64,000 nt of DNA from Deltaproteobacteria bacterium (GTDB taxonomy: Bacteria > Myxococcota_A > UBA9042 > PHBI01 > JACKFB01): assembly GCA_020632695.1 (NCBI GenBank), contig JACKFB010000003.1, forward strand, positions 186,001 through 250,000, given 5' to 3'. The notes under the pieces are model-generated. The model did not search any database. It saw nothing but the letters and a program-made list of their open reading frames with translations, and was not told the origin of the DNA. The first letter of the stretch is position 1. Every line of letters starts with the position of its first letter. A program made the translations under genes and the position numbers. This document shows positions 60,101 to 64,000 of the stretch, piece after piece.

Positions 60101-61455
60101 GCGATGCCGCTGTCCGTGGCGCCCAGCACGTCGATGTCGCCGTCGGCGTCGAAGTCCACCGCCACGCCCTCGCCATGGAGGCGGACGCTGGCGAGGACGC
60201 CGGCCTGACTCCAGACGCCGTCCTTCCAGGTCAACAGCCGGGTGCTGGCGCTGCTGTCGCTCGCCACGGCGAGGTCCTGGTCCCCGTCGCCGTCGAAGTC
60301 GCCTGCGACCACGAAGTCGGGCGCTGTGTAGGTGCCGGGGAGGTCGACCGAGCGCGTGGTGTCGGAGGCGGCGTGGACGGTGACGTTGGCGTGGAGGTAC
60401 AGCCCGCCGTCGCCGGCGACCACCACGTCGAGATCGCCGTCCTGGTCCAGGTCGGCCGCCACGAGGGCGGAGGGCGCCGGGGTCTGCGCCGCTCCCAGCG
60501 TCCGCACGTCCCACTCGCCTCCGTGCAGGGCGAGCAGACGCAGCCCGTTGTCGGCGTCGACATGGAGGATGTCGGCGCCGCCGTCCTGGTCGACGTCGGC
60601 CAGCGCGATGAGCAGCGAGGTCGCTGGCGCGAAGGATGGCACCGCATCCGAGAGCGTGCCGTTCACGTTCTCGCTCCAGGAGATGCCGATCAGCCCCACC
60701 AGCGCGACATCGGCGTCGCCGTCCCCGTCGATGTCGCCGGACACCAGCTCGTCCGAGACGAAGGGGCCGGTCACCGAGGAGGTCGACCATCCGCCGGGCG
60801 TCCTGCTGTAGACCTCGAACCCGAGACCGATGGGGTTGTCCGTCAGGACCTCGGGGAAGCGGTCCCCATCGAGGTCGACCACGTCGAGAATGGCGTCGTG
60901 CAGCGCCAGGGTGATGGGGTCAGCGGTCGCCTTGGTGAAGGCCCCGCGCTCGCCCTCATTGTCGTGGAAGTCGATGAGGCTCTTCTCGACCAACGCGAAG
61001 AAGTCGGGCCAGCCGTCGAGCCGCACATCGTAGGCGGCGACTCGCGTCGCGCCGACATAGGTGTCGGAGACGCGCGTGAAGGACCAGCTGGTCCCGGCCT
61101 GGTCGTTGTAGAGCACTCCCGCCTCGGTCGGGCCGACGAAACCGACATCGACGGCTCCGTCGCGGTCGAAGCGCGCGGTGACCACCGCGCTGCACTCGCC
61201 CAGCGCGGTCTGCGCCGTGATGGCGTGCTCCACCCACGCGGCGCCGGTGTTCTCGACCCAGGACAGCCCCGCCGCGCCGCAGAGGACGAGGTCGTCGTCG
61301 CCGTCGCCGTCGATGTCCGCGGCGGTGACCGCCCGCGGTGCCGCCGCCAGGGACAGTATCGGCGTCCCCGCCGCGAAGATGGGCGGGTTGGCGATGGCGG
61401 CCCCTGGCAGGAGGAGCCCCAGCACTGCGAAGCCCGAGACGTGTCGCGCACCCAT
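57169..61455 (-). CDS. FG-GAP / cadherin-like / thrombospondin type 3 exoprotein with MYXO-CTERM-like tail
   Basis: The 1428-aa protein has a signal peptide (cleavage near AIA-NPP), about twelve FG-GAP/VCBS-type calcium motifs (AADIDGDGDDDLVL and similar) forming a beta-propeller-like region to about residue 700, cadherin-like domains (about 880-1050), and eight or so thrombospondin type 3 units rich in Asp, Gly and paired Cys (DNCPGVPN, DDDDDGDGVADADDLC; about 1050-1330). The end has Gly-Cys-Ser, a hydrophobic stretch (LLWAMTLGGLAAAL) and RRRR, a MYXO-CTERM-like sorting signal, so it is surface-anchored or shed. Second gene of an operon: the upstream gene stops 3 nt before its ATG. Role probably adhesion or predation (inference). 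Confidence 0.9.
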   Translation of the reverse strand: MGARHVSGFAVLGLLLPGAAIANPPIFAAGTPILSLAAAPRAVTAADIDGDGDDDLVLCGAAGLSWVENTGAAWVEHAITAQTALGECSAVVTARFDRDGAVDVGFVGPTEAGVLYNDQAGTSWSFTRVSDTYVGATRVAAYDVRLDGWPDFFALVEKSLIDFHDNEGERGAFTKATADPITLALHDAILDVVDLDGDRFPEVLTDNPIGLGFEVYSRTPGGWSTSSVTGPFVSDELVSGDIDGDGDADVALVGLIGISWSENVNGTLSDAVPSFAPATSLLIALADVDQDGGADILHVDADNGLRLLALHGGEWDVRTLGAAQTPAPSALVAADLDQDGDLDVVVAGDGGLYLHANVTVHAASDTTRSVDLPGTYTAPDFVVAGDFDGDGDQDLAVASDSSASTRLLTWKDGVWSQAGVLASVRLHGEGVAVDFDADGDIDVLGATDSGIALLRNDGAIPWPGSSHDVASGLDIAVGDLDGDGDPDVMTGSRDSGALAWVESLDWGSDLATHSIDASWSGFDELAMADVDGDGALDLVVAQFDGESDEVAWYRNGGDGSSWERHLIAAVEGPAAVTAGDIDRDGVVEVVVATAAAGIQVLGPIVDPAAEWQVEVDWPLGGARVALGGLVNIDYDGRPDWTAPHSLFMSWMDLHGDVFESGLTTSSTDVAASAVADLDHDGDLDLVAAVQGQDRIAIWFNDRESAALSAVSLQQQSWPRAAPDTIYEGAQFFIDHLGVPADLDLELRSCTLSGTLAGVPLSADELMSWLEVTLYFDANHSLTHQAGEPALETSAGVEGGEYRFSLQPGALVLEPGEDRFYFVGVALTSAAFADVPSAELALTWGADCAVQTAGHEDGAITRIGLGGTVTMRFGVGNRLLQPGALSGEVASGESVTLDALQGSTDPDGDPISLVGVIAPPSHGEVTAHPDGTLTYASADDGATEDVFIYALTDGIQQVWAAGDVTILVSSQAPFAVGGEASTVEDRPLTIALEGGDGDDEPTFIVTQAAAHGSVELLDAEAGLVVYTPEANYVGSDSFTFQVVAGGETSAAATIALTVTATDEDDDDGDGLPDWYDNCRDEPNPQQRDLDQDGAGDACDLDDDGDDVPDDEDDCPRVPDPAQANHDTDALGDACDDDDDNDGVHDRIDGCPWDSDPGQEDLDGDGWGDACDEDDDGDGVPDEADNCPGVPNRGQANHDDDGLGDACDDDDDGDGVADADDLCPTTPDASSLDSDQDGVGDACDEDRDGDGTPGDVDCDDDDALVAFEQTFHADEDGDGFGVAADPLVQCAALAPEGYAEVAGDNCPSTFNPDQADQDGDGQGDACQGLNPQFAVDGASGDGDRQGAGAQRSPGAAPQGEPGAADDSAPPSEAGPAAHPAQRGVSAGAATGGCSGGGAVPWDQGLLWAMTLGGLAAALRRRRSGPIARLR

Positions 61456-61458
61456 GGT

Positions 61459-64000
61459 CTAGTTCCCCGCCTTGACGTCGATGGAGCCGAGCAGCACCTG
61501 AGGCCGGAAGCCGGTGATGTCGTACTTGAAGGTGTCGTCGTCGTGCCCTTCGAGGCAGCCGCCGGTGAGGCCGCCGGTCTGGTTGATGGTCTTGACCGAG
61601 CACTGGTCGTCGAAGACAGGGCCTCCCTCGCGCACCAGCAGCACCTCGCCGCTGTCGTCGATGACGGTCATCTTCACGCCGGCGATCGTCGTGGTGAACC
61701 CGACCTTCTGGTTGGTCCTCAGACGGCTCTTGAACTTCGCGTGCGGGACGATGGCCACCTCGATGCCGACCAGACCGTCGTCGTAGACGGGGTCGCCGGC
61801 CGGCGGCATCGCGAGCTGCCCCACGGAGCCCAGCGGGAACTCGGTGACGCTGCCGTCCTCGAGGGTGACGGCCACGTCGAACCCGTCCACGTCCATGTCG
61901 AAGTCCCACTTCGAATCGAGGATGTAGACCAGCTCCTGGTTGAAGATGACGTAGTCGATCTGGGTGGAGTACGCGGCGCCGTCGCCGTCGTTGATGATCG
62001 TCCCGGTGTTCAGCGGGATGCCCAGCTTGCTGACCAGGTTCAGGAGGATGTGGTCCCAATCGATCTGCAGGTCGGCGGTGTCGGCGACGATGGGGGAGGT
62101 GGTCGCCGCGGACCACTCGGTGCCCGACGAGGACGCCGGACCCATCCACGCCACCGGCTTCAGATTGAACCCGTCGCTCGCCTGGGCGTTGAGGGGACCG
62201 GGCTGGTCGACGACGACGGTGCACTCCTGCTGGCCCTGCTCGAACCAGAAGCCCTCGCAGTAGTCCATGTGGACCGACACGTCGAAGGCCTCGATCCCGC
62301 CGCGGACCTCCAGGCGGGGCGTGTTCCCCCAGAACGCGCCTCCCTGCTCGGGGATGGTGTAGCTCGTGGCCAGCGCGACAGTCTCGCCGGGCGTCACCTC
62401 GTCGGGGAAGCCGATGTCCACGGTGACGGGCACGTCCGCGTTGAAGCGGCCGGTGTCGTAGGCGACGCCGACCTCCACGCAGAGGGTGCCGGCGGTCTCG
62501 GCCTTGAACTGCATCGGCAGCAGCGCCGCGGTGGGGATGTTGTTGCCGAAGGTCTCCTGATGCTCCGCCCCGCCGGTGATGTCCCAGGTGATGCAGAGCA
62601 AGGGCAAGCCCGCCGCCGTGGTCGGGTAGAGCTCATAGATGTCGAAGTCCTGCGCCTCGTTGTCCGAGCGCAGGCCCCAATCGCGGAGCGCCGAGGTCAG
62701 CGTGACGTGCTGCTCGATCTGGTCGCGATCGCGGACCTCGATCGTCAGGTCCGATTCGGCGGAGAGCCCGCCTGTATCGGTCACGGAGATACCGAGGGTG
62801 TGCTCGGTGGCCGTCTCATAGTCCAGCGCGGTGCCCACGCGCACGGTGACTGCGCCGGTGTCGGCGTCGATGGCGAAGAGCTCGTCGGGGTCGTCGACGA
62901 TGGCGAAGCTCAGGGCGTCGCCTGCGTCGACGTCCTGCGCGGATACGGTCCCGATCACCTCGGTGGGCGCGCCGCCCTCCTCCACGCTCCAGAGCTGATT
63001 CGCGTAGAAGAACTCCGGCGCCTCGTTGACGTCCTGCAGGGCGAAGGTGGCGGTGGTCGTCTGCGAGAGACCGTCTTCGTCGTGAACCTGCACCACCAAG
63101 GTCATCGTGTGGGCGGCCTGCTCGAAGTCGAGCTTGCCGCTGTCGGCGACCCGGATCTCGCCGGTGCTCGCGTCCACCTCGAGCGCACCGCCGTCATCGC
63201 GTTCGAGGATCGTCCACACCAGCGCGCTGTCGTCGCCGTCGGGGTCCGTGGCGTCGATCTTGCCCAGCACGGTCTGGTCCGGCGTGTTCTCGTCGAGGTC
63301 CACCGACAGCTCGGTCACTGTTGGTGGGATCGTCGTGTCGAGGCGGACGTCGATCCAGAGCTCTGCGAACCCGTCCACCAGCTTCAGGTACTGCTGCCCG
63401 CCATCGCTCACCAGGCCCTGACCGCGCCAGGCGTCGTCTTCGAGCGCGATGACGTGCCCGCTGGCGCCGTCGATGATGAGCCGATTGCTGGTGCTGCTCA
63501 GCCCCGTCACGCTGACCTGGCTGACCACCAGCGACTGGCCGCTCAGGCCGACGCGCTCGATGTCCGCCACCCGGCTGGCCACGGCCGCGAAGTCGAAGCT
63601 GGTGATCCCGGCGCCCAGCTTCAACGTGTCGTCGCCCCCGCCGCCCCGGACACGGCGGAACGAGGCGTCGGCCACCTCCAGGACGTCGTCGCCCGCGCCG
63701 CCGTAGAGCACGTCCTCACCGCCCGCTCCGACGAGGAGGTCGTCGCCCTGACCGCCCACCATCGCGTCGGCGCCCGAGGTCCCCATCAGCGTGTCGGCGT
63801 CTCGCGATCCGTACGCCGTGATGAGTCCGCTGAAGTCCCGGCCGTACTCGATGACCACCCTGCCGGCCTTCGCCTGTCCGCCCACCGTGGCGAAGGGTGC
63901 CCCGACCAGCACGTCGTCGAGCCCGTCGCCGTCGATGTCGCCGCCCGCCACCGACCAGCCGAGCTGTTCGCCGGGCTCGCTACCCTCGATGACGAAGCCG
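61459..64000 (-). CDS. FG-GAP / RTX-like / cadherin-like exoprotein (5' end outside window)
   Basis: The frame is open to the last base (GEQLGWSVAGGDIDGDG, an FG-GAP motif), so the N-terminus lies beyond 64000; at least 847 residues are visible. In order: an FG-GAP end, Gly/Asp-rich RTX-type calcium repeats (GGQGDDLLVG, GGAGDDVLEV), a domain rich in Leu/Val, two cadherin-like domains (DENTPDQTVLGKIDATDPDG and EEGGAPTEVIGTVSAQDVDAG), and a C-terminal beta domain ending without a membrane tail. Type I-like RTX secretion is possible, but no C-terminal secretion signal or transporter is visible. The stop is 3 nt before the next gene, so the pair is one transcript. Confidence 0.88.
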   Translation of the reverse strand, partial: GFVIEGSEPGEQLGWSVAGGDIDGDGLDDVLVGAPFATVGGQAKAGRVVIEYGRDFSGLITAYGSRDADTLMGTSGADAMVGGQGDDLLVGAGGEDVLYGGAGDDVLEVADASFRRVRGGGGDDTLKLGAGITSFDFAAVASRVADIERVGLSGQSLVVSQVSVTGLSSTSNRLIIDGASGHVIALEDDAWRGQGLVSDGGQQYLKLVDGFAELWIDVRLDTTIPPTVTELSVDLDENTPDQTVLGKIDATDPDGDDSALVWTILERDDGGALEVDASTGEIRVADSGKLDFEQAAHTMTLVVQVHDEDGLSQTTTATFALQDVNEAPEFFYANQLWSVEEGGAPTEVIGTVSAQDVDAGDALSFAIVDDPDELFAIDADTGAVTVRVGTALDYETATEHTLGISVTDTGGLSAESDLTIEVRDRDQIEQHVTLTSALRDWGLRSDNEAQDFDIYELYPTTAAGLPLLCITWDITGGAEHQETFGNNIPTAALLPMQFKAETAGTLCVEVGVAYDTGRFNADVPVTVDIGFPDEVTPGETVALATSYTIPEQGGAFWGNTPRLEVRGGIEAFDVSVHMDYCEGFWFEQGQQECTVVVDQPGPLNAQASDGFNLKPVAWMGPASSSGTEWSAATTSPIVADTADLQIDWDHILLNLVSKLGIPLNTGTIINDGDGAAYSTQIDYVIFNQELVYILDSKWDFDMDVDGFDVAVTLEDGSVTEFPLGSVGQLAMPPAGDPVYDDGLVGIEVAIVPHAKFKSRLRTNQKVGFTTTIAGVKMTVIDDSGEVLLVREGGPVFDDQCSVKTINQTGGLTGGCLEGHDDDTFKYDITGFRPQVLLGSIDVKAGN

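Noticed and set aside
1..64000. tRNA, rRNA, insertion sequences, phage genes
   Set aside because: No tRNA-like T-arm context, rRNA blocks, transposase motifs or integrase motifs were seen on either strand by eye.

Overview
The window is very GC-rich and densely coded, with genes on both strands, short intergenic gaps and frequent 4-nt stop/start overlaps. It comes from a Gram-negative chromosome: there are outer-membrane barrels, a TamB/BamA-type pair, lipoproteins with lipoboxes and a PBP4. The best guess for the lineage is Myxococcota or a related former deltaproteobacterium. The evidence is a MYXO-CTERM-like tail (Gly-Cys, hydrophobic stretch, Arg cluster), long exoproteins with thrombospondin type 3 and FG-GAP repeats, DUF2330, tandem PilZ and an FHA-sigma54 activator. 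No rRNA, tRNA, CRISPR, insertion sequence or phage gene was seen, so this looks like core chromosome with some lineage-specific genes.

Layout. 1-7 kb: end of a secreted metalloprotease-like protein, BtpA-like protein, polyphosphate kinase, ApaH and a spore-photolyase-like radical SAM relative. 7-12.3 kb: an unrecognised two-gene envelope unit (992-aa beta-rich membrane protein plus vWA lipoprotein). 12.3-17 kb: PilZ, GAF-like protein, isochorismatase-family hydrolase, DUF2330 protein and a thioredoxin-like [2Fe-2S] protein. 17-20.7 kb: a translationally coupled arginine operon (argC, GNAT acetyltransferase, argJ, argB) behind a promoter that overlaps two ARG boxes. 20.7-27.7 kb: amidohydrolase lipoprotein, MBL hydrolase, two CvpA-family proteins (the second with an apparent frameshift), Yip1-like and barrel proteins, then comF, rlmH and rsfS read leftward with proA upstream. 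29-34.7 kb: membrane protein, barrel, FHA-sigma54 activator, a 101-aa unknown behind a near-consensus promoter, and selB. 35-44 kb: a large zinc-ribbon/TPR membrane protein, PBP4, TlpA-like thioredoxin, FecR-like protein and maeB. 44-54 kb: an export/envelope operon (AsmA-like, TamB, BamA-like). 54-57 kb: HD protein and a second GAF-like protein, flanked by two tandem-repeat arrays, then dodecin. 57-64 kb: two large calcium-binding exoproteins in one operon, the second running off the window.

How the genes work together. The arginine genes form a complete acetyl-cycle module from glutamate to acetylglutamate semialdehyde, plus ornithine release by ArgJ. The 44-54 kb genes are likely one envelope-biogenesis machine. 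proA, rsfS, rlmH and comF form a housekeeping run. Many other genes are single-gene units.

The most unusual observations are: a strictly spaced 23-bp tandem array (17 units with no length change) that begins inside the stop codon of a GAF gene; other tandem repeats at gene 3' ends (21-bp, 55-bp and about 26-bp units), one of which explains the CvpA frameshift; a new N-terminal module shared by two GAF paralogues; and a radical SAM relative that lacks the first cluster cysteine.
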